From contig NZ_CP041406.1 in the NCBI RefSeq assembly GCF_014905135.1, positions 620,001-684,000 of the forward strand: 64,000 nt of DNA, written 5' to 3'. The notes under the pieces are model-generated. The model saw nothing but the letters and a program-made list of their open reading frames with translations, was not told where the DNA came from and did no database searches. The translations under genes were made by a program, and so were the position numbers. Positions 53,101 through 60,688 of the stretch are shown one piece after another. Each line of letters starts with the position of its first letter. Position 1 is the stretch's first letter. The stretch is from Sulfurimonas paralvinellae. Its GTDB lineage: Bacteria; Campylobacterota; Campylobacteria; Campylobacterales; Sulfurimonadaceae.

Positions 53101-53236
53101 TTCAGGGCAGGCAAAGATTCTGCAGCCTATGGCAGTCTCTCTTGGTTACGGTATAGCATGGGCAACAGTGTTAAATCTACTCTATGTTCCACTGCTGTAT
53201 GCTGTAGTCTATAAGATAAAAGTACCAAAAAATTAA
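50120..53236 (+). CDS. RND-family efflux permease (HAE1/AcrB-like), orphan
   Basis: 1038 residues, 12 TM helices in two halves and two large periplasmic loops. Seen: FAIEKPLLNHILLIFIFMLSIFAYINIPKEIFPP at the start, the TM4 block LGMLVDEAIVVAENIYRH and VVVNDGLIMVDFI in the second half. In AcrB the TM4 proton relay is Asp-Asp; here it reads VDEAI (Asp-Glu), compatible with proton coupling. No membrane-fusion or outer-membrane partner gene is nearby; substrate unknown. TTG start behind AAGGAAAAA, 9 nt after the FtsL-like gene. Confidence 0.9.
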   Translation: MIRKFIEFAIEKPLLNHILLIFIFMLSIFAYINIPKEIFPPMNMDKITIKGGYAGTSADILDKMVVQSIEDDLQNIDELDTIKSSIKNGSFLISAEIKPGSDNILVLNDVKDVVSGVKKDLPADMNEPVAKIKTHAFPLVLIALSGDVSKEELLERADELKSELSKFKDLSDITIRGDADEELDISLNYPKIKAYGLNSSQVVSAISNISSIFPIGTIKQKAHHLYISTNNGEKSREKIADTIIHVGSVKLRIGDIADVAFKLSDSAELSHYNGIRNVSINVTKSKNGNAIALVKDIRKLLKEQKLKHPKLNYSIYTDTSVWIKNRLNVVFSNIVFGLMLVFLAMLIFINRGIAFVVALGIPVSFMIGLIVTEILGDSLNMLSLLGALIALGMLVDEAIVVAENIYRHLEEGMDRKEAVINGAAEMFPAVLTATLTTVFAFLPMLLMTGEMGMFIKIIPIMITVLLLSSLFEAFYFLPLHAHDFLKVSREGSFTKRFWDKMYVWYSKGLHFFFKRKVLSLLFITSAILALEFVMIKHAKFQLFPDFDNTQVYVYGKVNINNELKDTEKVVTKLENIILKHIDKNNVSSVTSVIGFKMDAKNRAELGENMFHIFIDLHERAPENFFDKYISPHLSIEYDPKVQTRTKDAKEIAEEIKKSLAGIREAKDAKSQKLFEELVVKVPGAGVIAHDVEIGLSSKNDESVVPYLKQLEKKLSSIQGVFNISDDATPGEKELKLRVNRYGQELGFNEGIVSNVLRAYYLKGEYGKLFNKSGLIRIRLESKLDSEIDSLNNLELQVPSSKQYVKLKDICDFKYKQGYVTLKKEDGKRVRSLFASTDKKIITSSELMQQIEPLLKEFKKKGMIVEIKGEEKENNKNKKEMMQSALIAIFLIFITLVWLFDSIKKSLIVISTIPLVLLGVFVGHWLMGLNLTMPGLIGIVGLAGVVVNDGLIMVDFIKKAKDTEELMRRAQTRLRPILLTSLTTVLGLLTLIFFASGQAKILQPMAVSLGYGIAWATVLNLLYVPLLYAVVYKIKVPKN

Positions 53237-53260
53237 AGCAACTTCTAAGCAAGGCCTCTG

Positions 53261-53266
53261 TATAAT
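53261..53266 (+). promoter_or_regulatory. -10 box of tRNA(CAT) gene
   Basis: TATAAT followed by TTCGACCT, the same 14-base -10 plus discriminator as upstream of the tRNA-Lys array. No consensus -35 box. Confidence 0.7.
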
Positions 53267-53285
53267 TTCGACCTACCAAAAAAGT

Positions 53286-53362
53286 GGGTTCTTAGCTCAG
53301 TTGGTTAGAGCCCTCCGCTCATAACGGAGTGGTCATGTGTTCGAGTCACATAGAACCCACCA
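53286..53362 (+). tRNA. tRNA with CAT anticodon (elongator Met or Ile2)
   Basis: 77 nt with encoded CCA: acceptor GGGTTCT/AGAACCC, anticodon stem CTCCG/CGGAG, loop CTCATAA, T arm TGTG/CACA around TTCGAGT. The first pair is G-C, so it is not the initiator. Whether it is elongator Met or tRNA-Ile2 (lysidine at C34) needs comparison with the other CAT tRNAs of the genome. Confidence 0.93.
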
Positions 53363-53367
53363 CTTTT

Positions 53368-54042
53368 TCAATCAGCCTTTGGCAATCCAAACTTTTGCGT
53401 GACTAATTCTCCTTCATCATTAAAAAACAGATAATAGAGCAGATCCTTTTTAACGCTTTGCTTTGCTAAAAATCGCAGTGCTAAATTTGCCTGCAGGGAT
53501 GCTATATGCATAACGATAGGTGCGGCGATTCCAGCTGGTGTTTTTTTGATAATCTTGAATGAGTCAGAAAATGATGACTTATCAATGAAAGCAACCTGTC
53601 CGTGAAAGGCTTCTACACTGCCGTAGACCCATGGGAGATTTTTGGCTTTTGCATAAGCGTTTATCTCTGCGCGTGTAGGAAGATTGTCTGTCGCATCAAG
53701 AATAAGATCAACGTTAATGTCCAGCTTGCTCCACTCTTCAAAGTTCATCTCATGTGCGATTGCTTTGGCATAAGGGCAGCGCTCTTCTATGATATGGGCA
53801 TTGATGAGGGCTTTATTCTTTCCTTCATCACCCATTTTAAAGGCAATCTGTCGATGAATATTATGAAGACTTACTTCATCGAAGTCCACCATGTGAATCT
53901 CTCCGATTCCCGTTGCACCAAGAGCAAAAGCGAGTGAGGAACCAAGTCCGCCTGAACCGATAATGGCAATTTTTTTATCTTGCAGGGAAGACTGTGTCTC
54001 TTCACCCCAAAGTTGAACCTGTCTATGGAAGTATTGCATCAT
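53368..54042 (-). CDS. ThiF/MoeB/HesA-family adenylyltransferase
   Basis: 224 residues: YFHRQVQLWGEETQSSLQDKKIAIIGSGGLGSSLAFALGATG (ATP-binding), MVDFDEVSLHNIHRQ, DATDNLPTRAEINAYA. This is the E1-like family that adenylates the C-terminal Gly of ThiS, MoaD or similar sulfur carriers. The two CxxC zinc pairs of MoeB/ThiF are absent, as in shorter HesA-like members. Partner unknown. Convergent with the tRNA gene, 5 nt away. Confidence 0.9.
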   Translation of the reverse strand: MMQYFHRQVQLWGEETQSSLQDKKIAIIGSGGLGSSLAFALGATGIGEIHMVDFDEVSLHNIHRQIAFKMGDEGKNKALINAHIIEERCPYAKAIAHEMNFEEWSKLDINVDLILDATDNLPTRAEINAYAKAKNLPWVYGSVEAFHGQVAFIDKSSFSDSFKIIKKTPAGIAAPIVMHIASLQANLALRFLAKQSVKKDLLYYLFFNDEGELVTQKFGLPKAD

Positions 54043-54084
54043 GAAGAAGCCTTTATAAAAAATATTTATATCAAAATTTAGTGA

Positions 54085-54879
54085 TTATAACACTCTTTTA
54101 TTTATTGCTTCTTTAAATCCCCAGGTTCTGCGTGAGCTGATGACATCAGAGTGCTGCATATCGACTATCATCAACTCTTCTGTATTTCCTAAATGCGTGA
54201 GAAGTTCTCCATTTGGATCAACTAAGATGGAATCACCATAAAAACTCCATGTGTATTCATTGTCTTTATATTCCCCTATTCTATTTGCCCGAAGGATATA
54301 GCAGTTGTGTGTGAATGCCCGCGCGGAGATAAGTGCTTTCCATCGCTCATATGATTCAAAGGTAGAAACACTCGGCACTAATATGCAGTCAATGTTTTTA
54401 CTGTCGAGTTTTTCAAAAATGGCATCAAAGTGAAGCTCAAATCCACTGATGACTGCGAATTTAAAGCCGTCTAGTTTAAAAACCAGGGGAGACTGCAGCG
54501 GTTTAATTTCATTTGCAAAGAACTTCTCTTCATTCCAATGGGCATAGTTGATGAGAATCTGCTGCTCATAGTAAGCGGTTGAAGCCGGAGAAAATTTAGC
54601 AATAGTCTTATAGACCTGCTTTTTTTTGACAATGACAAGTGGTGCTATAATTGTCATATTATAGGTAGATGAGAGCTCTTTGAGCATCTTGATTTGATGG
54701 GATGCCTGCTCTTTTATCATGCTTAGAGACATAGACTGCAGTTCTTTGAAAAACGGGTTGAGAATATACTCACCTAAAAGAAGAGCTTTTACACCTTTTT
54801 TACTGGCTATGCGAATGTAGTTGTAGAGTTTTGTGGAACTCATGCCTTGTGAGCTGAGTTGTAGGACGGCTGCACGCAT
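54085..54879 (-). CDS. Nitrilase-fold protein without catalytic Cys/Lys (probable pseudoenzyme)
   Basis: 264 residues, related to nitrilase/amidohydrolase proteins. The Glu region is kept (LLGEYILNPFF). The Lys block, normally K-x-H-L-x-N-Y, reads QILINYAHWNEEKFF, and the Cys block (LVCEDL in the gene at 1432) reads VISGFELHFDAIF, so Cys and Lys are gone. Helicobacter pylori has a comparable gene beside xseB (HP1481 region), so the pairing is old. It starts 1 nt after the xseB stop and probably acts as a binding protein. Confidence 0.8.
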   Translation of the reverse strand: MRAAVLQLSSQGMSSTKLYNYIRIASKKGVKALLLGEYILNPFFKELQSMSLSMIKEQASHQIKMLKELSSTYNMTIIAPLVIVKKKQVYKTIAKFSPASTAYYEQQILINYAHWNEEKFFANEIKPLQSPLVFKLDGFKFAVISGFELHFDAIFEKLDSKNIDCILVPSVSTFESYERWKALISARAFTHNCYILRANRIGEYKDNEYTWSFYGDSILVDPNGELLTHLGNTEELMIVDMQHSDVISSRRTWGFKEAINKRVL

Positions 54880-54880
54880 A

Positions 54881-55066
54881 TTAAGAAGCTTTTATCTCTT
54901 GGATTTTGATGACGGCATCTTCGAGCATTTTTTGTGCTTCGTTCAACTCTTTCATCCCCTGCTCATAAGCTTTGACACTATCTTCAAGTGTAATCTCCGG
55001 TTTCATGAGGGTTTCAAGTATCTTCTTTGCATTTTCGAGTTTTGTTTCAAATTGTTCTTTAGCCAT
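54881..55066 (-). CDS. xseB: Exodeoxyribonuclease VII small subunit
   Basis: 61 residues: EQFETKLENAKKILETLMKPEITLEDSVKAYEQGMKELNEAQKMLEDAVIKIQEI, the two-helix XseB pattern with E.SLEE-type turn (ITLEDSV). Partner XseA is not in the window. Overlaps the metX end by 8 nt, so probably translationally coupled. Confidence 0.93.
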   Translation of the reverse strand: MAKEQFETKLENAKKILETLMKPEITLEDSVKAYEQGMKELNEAQKMLEDAVIKIQEIKAS

Positions 55067-56165
55067 CGAGTGTATCCTTCACATAAGATTCAAATTTTTC
55101 AAGTTCCACAAGAAAGGCATCATGTCCGTAGTCACTTTCTATGTCAATATAATCATAGTTGGTATTACCGATATTTTTAAACTCATCGGCAATCTCTAAC
55201 ATCTCGAAATTTTTAAAGAGTATATCATTTTTAAAACTAATAAGATGCATCTTTGCTGTGACACGTTTAAGCGCTTCACGCAGTGAATCAAAACCACGTG
55301 AGAGATCATAGATGTTGATCGCTTTTGTGATGTAAAGATAGGTAAGGGGATCAAACCATTTTGTAAAGTTATAGCCGTTATACTCGAGATATGACTCTAC
55401 CTGAAATTTTCCGAAAAGTTCATACAGCCCGTCTGTCAGCTTATAATCTCTGCCAAATTTTTCACGCATGGATTCAGGTGATAAGAAACTGATATGACCG
55501 GCCATACGTCCAATTGCCATACCGGCCAATCCCTGTTCTTTAATGATTTCAGGGTCATAATAGCCCTGTTTGAAATCAGGATCTTTGAGTATTGCTTCTT
55601 GCGCTACCTTGTTAAAAGCGATCGCCCAAGGCTGTGTTGCATGTGTTGCGGCCATGGCTATGATCTTGTTTGCAAAGTTAGGGTAATGAATAGCAAATTG
55701 AAGTGCCTGCATACCGCCCATACTACCGCCGATGATTGCGTGAACCCTATGAATATCGAGTCTGTCAAAGAGTATTCGCTGTGCTTTTACCATATCTTTG
55801 ATACTCACTACCGGAAACTTATAGCGATAGGGTTCTTGATGCGGATGTTGTGGTGACATTGGTCCGGTTGAACCAAAGCAGCTGCCTATTACATTGGAGC
55901 AGATTACAAAATATTTGTCTGTATCGATAGCTTTATTTGGACCGATGAGGCCATCCCACCAGCCGGATTTAGTTTCACCTTCGTAAGTTCCAGCAGCATG
56001 ATGACTTCCTGTAAGTGCATGGCAGACAACGACTACATTACTTTTGTCCTCATTGAGCTCACCATATGTTTCATAGGTGATGTCATAAGGCTCTAATATA
56101 CGTCCACTCTCAAGGTAGAGTGGATTGGTAAAATGTTCTGTGTATGTCTGCAGGTTCAGGCTCAA
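55059..56165 (-). CDS. metX: Homoserine O-acetyltransferase MetX
   Basis: Acetylates homoserine from acetyl-CoA in methionine synthesis. 368 residues, alpha/beta-hydrolase fold: nucleophile elbow GGSMGGMQAL (Ser148), LTGSHHAAGTY, NVIGSCFGSTGPMSP, and the catalytic His in SDYGHDAFL. Succinyl versus acetyl use cannot be settled from sequence alone, but the MetX form without the MetA fold is typical of acetyl. Followed by xseB and preceded by metY, both on minus. Confidence 0.95.
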   Translation of the reverse strand: MSLNLQTYTEHFTNPLYLESGRILEPYDITYETYGELNEDKSNVVVVCHALTGSHHAAGTYEGETKSGWWDGLIGPNKAIDTDKYFVICSNVIGSCFGSTGPMSPQHPHQEPYRYKFPVVSIKDMVKAQRILFDRLDIHRVHAIIGGSMGGMQALQFAIHYPNFANKIIAMAATHATQPWAIAFNKVAQEAILKDPDFKQGYYDPEIIKEQGLAGMAIGRMAGHISFLSPESMREKFGRDYKLTDGLYELFGKFQVESYLEYNGYNFTKWFDPLTYLYITKAINIYDLSRGFDSLREALKRVTAKMHLISFKNDILFKNFEMLEIADEFKNIGNTNYDYIDIESDYGHDAFLVELEKFESYVKDTLDG

Positions 56166-56216
56166 ATTATACGCTCTTTTTAAAATATTGATGACATTTT
56201 AGCAAAAGTCTCTTAA

Positions 56217-57482
56217 TTACGCGTCAAGTGCCTGTGCAATATCATCAATGAGATCTTTTGCACTCTCTAATCCGCATGAGATTCTAATGAGTCCTTCCGG
56301 TACACCACAGGCAATGAGCTCTTCATGAGAAAGCTGCTGGTGTGTAGTGGAAGCGGGATGCGTGATGATAGATTTTGAGTCTCCAATGTTGACAACCAAA
56401 GAGTAGAGTTTCGTTGCATTGACGATTTTTTCTGCTTCTTCAAGACTTGCTACTTCAAAACTGAGCAGTCCGCTACAAAGTCCGTCAGTAAAGTATTTTT
56501 GAGCATTTTTAAAATTTGCATTGCTTTGCAGACCTGGATAGTTGACTTTCTTGACTTTCGGATGGGATTCTAAAAACTCTGCTAGCATCAGTGCATTGCG
56601 TGAGTGCTCTTTCATACGAAGAGCTAAATGTTCCATACCCTGAATAAAGAGCCAGGAGTTAAATGGAGAAACGACAGCACCAAGGTCACGCAGGAGTGAA
56701 AGGCGTGCACGTAAAGTAAATGCAGGCAGTCCTGTTTGTGTATATACCAGACCATGATATGACGCATCTGGTTCATTAAAATGAGCGTAGAGAGGATTGT
56801 CTTTGAGCTTATCATTTAAACCTTTACGCTCAACTAAAATACCGCCGATGGCAAGACCCTGTCCTGTTGTGTATTTTGAAGCACTGTGTACAGTAATGTC
56901 CGCTCCCCATTCAAAAGGACGGCAGAGTACAGGTGTTGCAACTGTGTTATCAACAACTGTCAAAATATTGTGTGCATTGGCTATTTCTGTCAAGGCTTCA
57001 ATATCTGCAACGTCAATGCTTGGATTTGTTAAAGATTCGAAAAAGATCACTTTTGTCTTTTCATCGATGAGCTGTTCAAGTTCAAGAGGGTTGTGCACAT
57101 CGAAAAATCTTGCTTCAATGCCAAAACGTTTGAGTGTATGGGCAACTTGCGTGAGGCTACCGCCGTAGAGTTGTTTTGCACAGACAATGTTGTCACCGAC
57201 TTCAGCTGCATTTGCAAAAGCGTAAAAGATGGCACTCATGCCTGATGATGTGGCAAGTGCGGCTTCGCCTCCTTCGAGTGTGGCAAATCTTTTTTCAAAG
57301 ACATCAGTGGTCGGATTGTTCAGACGTGTGTAGATGTTGCCAAGCTCTTTGAGAGCAAATAGATTTGCCGCGTGTTCTACATCACGGAATTCGTAGGCTG
57401 TTGTCTGGTATATAGGTACGGCCATTGTTCCTTGAGAATCTTTTTCATAACCTGCATGAAGAGCGAGTGTTTGTAAATCCAT
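56217..57482 (-). CDS. metY: O-acetylhomoserine sulfhydrylase MetY
   Basis: PLP enzyme making homocysteine directly from O-acetylhomoserine and sulfide. 421 residues: PIYQTTAYEFRD at the start, TSSGMSAIFYAFANAAEVGD, the PLP-lysine block SASKYTTGQGLAIGG, and THPASTTHQQL. Direct sulfhydrylation suits a sulfide-rich lifestyle. Just upstream of metX; the upstream hypothetical ends 5 nt before its ATG. Confidence 0.96.
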   Translation of the reverse strand: MDLQTLALHAGYEKDSQGTMAVPIYQTTAYEFRDVEHAANLFALKELGNIYTRLNNPTTDVFEKRFATLEGGEAALATSSGMSAIFYAFANAAEVGDNIVCAKQLYGGSLTQVAHTLKRFGIEARFFDVHNPLELEQLIDEKTKVIFFESLTNPSIDVADIEALTEIANAHNILTVVDNTVATPVLCRPFEWGADITVHSASKYTTGQGLAIGGILVERKGLNDKLKDNPLYAHFNEPDASYHGLVYTQTGLPAFTLRARLSLLRDLGAVVSPFNSWLFIQGMEHLALRMKEHSRNALMLAEFLESHPKVKKVNYPGLQSNANFKNAQKYFTDGLCSGLLSFEVASLEEAEKIVNATKLYSLVVNIGDSKSIITHPASTTHQQLSHEELIACGVPEGLIRISCGLESAKDLIDDIAQALDA

Positions 57483-57487
57483 AACTA

Positions 57488-57952
57488 TTATTCCTTTATT
57501 GTTGGGTTTGTATCTTGAAGTGTTTCATCTTGGAGCTTCTGCAGAAATTCCAATATGTTTTTTTGATATGAAAGAGTATCTTCATCTTCACTGAGATCTA
57601 AAAAACTTTTCAGTGTTTCAATATCGATTTTTTTTGCATATCTCGGTACTATTTTTAACTCTTTTTGAATAGTGTTTATAAGCAGATCGAGATCAAGGCC
57701 ATTGTGCTTTTTAACTTTATCGACAAGCTCTTTTGTCGTGAGTAACAATAGATTTGCCCGGTCTATGTCTTTTTCATAAATCTTGGATGCCAACTCTTTG
57801 ACTAAAATGAAATTTTCGACTTTTGGTTTTTCATTTGCCGCAATAATGAGTGCAAAGATTTTAGCACGGAACTCTAAAGAACCGTGATGATGAACAAAGA
57901 TTTCACGAAACGCACTAAAAAAATGGTGTTTGATCCTAAAAGAGAGCCTCAT
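57488..57952 (-). CDS. Conserved Campylobacterota-type soluble protein, unknown
   Basis: 154 residues, helical, no signal peptide, rich in Lys and Leu. Ends 5 nt before metY, so it heads the metY-metX operon. No family that I recognise. A divergent intergenic region of ~78 nt separates it from yebC. Confidence 0.7.
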   Translation of the reverse strand: MRLSFRIKHHFFSAFREIFVHHHGSLEFRAKIFALIIAANEKPKVENFILVKELASKIYEKDIDRANLLLLTTKELVDKVKKHNGLDLDLLINTIQKELKIVPRYAKKIDIETLKSFLDLSEDEDTLSYQKNILEFLQKLQDETLQDTNPTIKE

Positions 57953-57998
57953 TTATATTCCTTATGCGTTATTATAATAGACTTCTTTTAAAAAGTGG

Positions 57999-58004
57999 TA
58001 TAAT
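57999..58004 (+). promoter_or_regulatory. -10 box for yebC
   Basis: TATAAT followed by TTCGAAAA, 26 nt upstream of the yebC ATG. The AT-rich discriminator differs from the GC-rich one of the tRNA promoters. Confidence 0.55.
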
Positions 58005-58030
58005 TTCGAAAATATAATTGAGGAATTTTT

Positions 58031-58741
58031 ATGGGTAGAGCCTTTGAATATAGAAAAGCATCAAAACTAAAACGATGGGGAGCGATGTCCAAGCTGTTCC
58101 CTAAACTTGGAAAAGTTATCACAATGGCGGCAAAAGAGGGCGGGATGGATCCTGACCTTAATCCAAAACTTCGAACGGCGATTTTAAATGCAAAAGCTGA
58201 GAATATGCCTAAGGACAATATCGATGCAGCGATAAAACGTGCTGCAGCAAAAGACAGTGCTGATATGAAAGAGGTGAACTTTGAAGGTAAAGCACCGCAT
58301 GGTGTTCTTCTTTTCATCGAATGTGCAACAGATAACAATACACGTACCGTTGCCAATGTAAAGAGTATCTTAAACAAGAACGGCGGTGAGATGCTTACGA
58401 ACGGTTCATTGGAATTTATGTTCTCACGCAAAGCAATCTTTGAATTTAATCTAAAAGATGATATGGATCTTGAAGAACTTGAACTTGAACTTATTGATGC
58501 CGGACTTGAAGAGATAGAAGAGGAAGAAGGTGTTGTCCTTGCAACAGCTGACTATACATCTTTTGGTACTATGACAGAAGCACTTGAAAATCTTGGTGTC
58601 GAGATCACAAAAGCGACATTGGAAAGAATTGCAAACACGCCGATAGAAATCAGTGAAGCAGACCATGCCGATGTCGATAAAATATTAGAACGTTTGGATG
58701 ACGATGAGGATGTGCAAAAAGTCTATACAAACTTAGCATAA
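58031..58741 (+). CDS. yebC: YebC/PmpR-family protein
   Basis: 236 residues: [38 protein letters not shown] (family signature), followed by three domains as in YebC/TACO1. These bind the ribosome and relieve stalling at polyproline, and some act as transcription regulators. Acidic C terminus ([13 protein letters not shown]). RBS GAGGAATTTTT. YigZ gene follows 6 nt later. Confidence 0.93.
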   Translation: MGRAFEYRKASKLKRWGAMSKLFPKLGKVITMAAKEGGMDPDLNPKLRTAILNAKAENMPKDNIDAAIKRAAAKDSADMKEVNFEGKAPHGVLLFIECATDNNTRTVANVKSILNKNGGEMLTNGSLEFMFSRKAIFEFNLKDDMDLEELELELIDAGLEEIEEEEGVVLATADYTSFGTMTEALENLGVEITKATLERIANTPIEISEADHADVDKILERLDDDEDVQKVYTNLA

Positions 58742-58747
58742 GCAGCA

Positions 58748-59320
58748 ATGCTGACTTTAAAAGAGCATTTCACGACAACGCTCGAGGTGAAGCAATCAAA
58801 ATTCATTGCTCACCTTATTCCATTTAACTTTTATGAAACTACGTTAAAAGCACTTAAACTCGAACATCCAAAAGCAAGACATTTTGTGACAGCCTACAGA
58901 TACCTCAATGAATACAATCAGATAGTTGAACATTCAAGTGATGATGGTGAGCCGAAAGGAACATCAGGAAAGCCTTCTCTTATGGTATTGCAAGGCAAAG
59001 ACTTGATAAATGTCGCCGTTGTAATCGTGCGCTATTTTGGAGGCACAAAACTGGGCACCGGTGGATTGGTCAGAGCTTACAGCGATGCCGTCAATCTTGC
59101 CATAGAGAGTGCAGAATTTGTAGAATATAAACAAGAGATAGTAAAAACGATAGAACTACCTTACAGTGATGTGCGTTTTATTGATTATGAATGTGAGGTA
59201 TTTGAGATTACGGTAGAAGAAAAGTTGTTTGATACAAACGTTATATACAAAATAAAAGCATCGCAGGAAAATATGGATAATTTCTTAAAAAAAGTAAAAC
59301 GAACAGTAAAAATTTTATGA
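58748..59320 (+). CDS. YigZ/IMPACT-family protein
   Basis: 190 residues: an N-terminal block VEHSSDDGEPKGTSGKPSL, VIVRYFGGTKLGTGGLVRAYSDAV, the IMPACT signature, and a C-terminal ferredoxin-like domain. The family is thought to bind RNA or protect translation factors. Placed in the yebC operon by the 6-nt spacing. Terminated by the hairpin element at 59354. Confidence 0.93.
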   Translation: MLTLKEHFTTTLEVKQSKFIAHLIPFNFYETTLKALKLEHPKARHFVTAYRYLNEYNQIVEHSSDDGEPKGTSGKPSLMVLQGKDLINVAVVIVRYFGGTKLGTGGLVRAYSDAVNLAIESAEFVEYKQEIVKTIELPYSDVRFIDYECEVFEITVEEKLFDTNVIYKIKASQENMDNFLKKVKRTVKIL

Positions 59321-59353
59321 GTTTAGATTAAAAAGGGGACTGGAATGTGAAGA

Positions 59354-59432
59354 TTTTTAGCCAAGGTCAAGGCAGAATTTTGAGCTTACATAAAGTAAGC
59401 AACTAAATTCTAACGCCGGGATCGGCTAAAAA
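59354..59432. repeat. Long nested inverted repeat / bidirectional terminator
   Basis: Three nested pairs: TTTTTAGCC (59354-59362) with GGCTAAAAA (59424-59432); AGAATTT (59374-59380) with AAATTCT (59405-59411); GCTTAC (59384-59389) with GTAAGC (59395-59400) around ATAAA. It fills the gap between convergent yigZ and gspF, and the outer arms end in T-runs on both strands, so it can terminate both. The size (~80 nt) and the inner GCTTAC/GTAAGC pair look like a dispersed repeat family. Confidence 0.75.
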
Positions 59433-59440
59433 GACCACAT

Positions 59441-60688
59441 TTACTGGCGGCCTTGGACGGCATTACCCATATCCCACATAGGCAAGAATATACCAAGTGC
59501 AAGCAGAATAACCATAGAAGCGATAATAAGAAGCATAATAGGCTCAATTGCTTCACTAAGACCATCAATAATAGCATCGAAGCGCATTTTATAGTACTCT
59601 GCAACTTTTTGAATCATAGTGTCAAGTGTACCACTGTCCTCTCCGGCACGCACCATTTGAAGAATCATATTCTCAAACAGCCCTGTCTCCTCAAGTCCTT
59701 TATTGAGTGCTCCACCTTTCTCAACTGTTAAAATAACAGACTGCAGTTTTCTTTTTAACGGCAGGTTGTCTATCATATCAATAGCCGTATCAAGAGCTTC
59801 TGCAATAGGAATACCGGCACGAATCAGCTCGGAAAAAACCAGAGTAAAACGACTGAGCGTCGAGAATTTGATAATGTTTTTGATCAAATACGTTCTTAGC
59901 AACAACTGATGCCATTTGTATCTGATATCTTCATAATTTGTAATCATATAGTTAAAGACAAAATAAAAAATGGCAATTCCGGCTAACAGATAAGGTCCGA
60001 AGTTATTAAAGAGATATTCAAGTTTTAGAAGGATGATTGTCGGTAATGGCAGTTGGGCATGAAGTTCTTCAAAAATTGCTTTAAACTGCGGAACAACATA
60101 AGAGATAAGGATTGTAAAAGCAATAGCCATAGCAATCATAACATTTCTCGGATAAGCCATGGCTTTTTTAAATTTAATGACATTGGCACGAATCTCTTCA
60201 AGCATATCTGCCAGAGAGTAGAGTGCTTCATCAAGATTACCTGTTTTTTCTCCAAGTTGGATCATGGCAATAACAAGGTTTCCAACCTCAAAGCGAAAGT
60301 TTTCCATTGCTGAAGAAAGTGAATGACCGGAGTTGATATCATCGGCCACTTTGGAAAAAACAGTTTCTAAAGCTTCATCTGTTGTGGCATTTGCAATCTC
60401 ACTCAGTGAATCATGAATGGATATACCGGCATTTGTCATAACAGCAAGTTGTCTGATCGCGGCAATAAGTGCATCAGGCTTTATCTTTCTTTTTTTGATG
60501 TTTTTTAAAAGATCGTTTTTTATTCTCTTAAATTTGTCTTCCAGTGGTTCAGCAGCTTCTTCCACTTTAATGATAATACCGGATAGCTTTAGCTTAGCGT
60601 AACTATTGGCTTCTTTCTTGTCTTCAGCATATAAGCCGATCTTTTCTTTTTTACCTTTGGTTAATACCGTTACTAGAAAATACTTCAT
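59441..60688 (-). CDS. Type II secretion / type IV pilus inner-membrane platform protein (GspF/MshG/CtsF-like)
   Basis: 415 residues. Three TM helices near 170, 220 and 395; two homologous cytoplasmic domains (LAVMTNAGISIHDSLSEIAN, MENFRFEVGNLVIAMIQLGEKTGNLDEAL, RAGIPIAEALDTAIDMIDN, VRAGEDSGTLDTMIQKVAEYY) are the GspF/PilC signature. It forms the base of the pseudopilus or pilus. ATG overlaps the gspE stop (ATGA). Confidence 0.93.
   Translation of the reverse strand: MKYFLVTVLTKGKKEKIGLYAEDKKEANSYAKLKLSGIIIKVEEAAEPLEDKFKRIKNDLLKNIKKRKIKPDALIAAIRQLAVMTNAGISIHDSLSEIANATTDEALETVFSKVADDINSGHSLSSAMENFRFEVGNLVIAMIQLGEKTGNLDEALYSLADMLEEIRANVIKFKKAMAYPRNVMIAMAIAFTILISYVVPQFKAIFEELHAQLPLPTIILLKLEYLFNNFGPYLLAGIAIFYFVFNYMITNYEDIRYKWHQLLLRTYLIKNIIKFSTLSRFTLVFSELIRAGIPIAEALDTAIDMIDNLPLKRKLQSVILTVEKGGALNKGLEETGLFENMILQMVRAGEDSGTLDTMIQKVAEYYKMRFDAIIDGLSEAIEPIMLLIIASMVILLALGIFLPMWDMGNAVQGRQ

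Noticed and set aside
55059-57482. SAM or homocysteine riboswitch before metY/metX
   Set aside because: Upstream spaces are 5 nt and about 50 nt; no room or conserved stems for a known riboswitch class.
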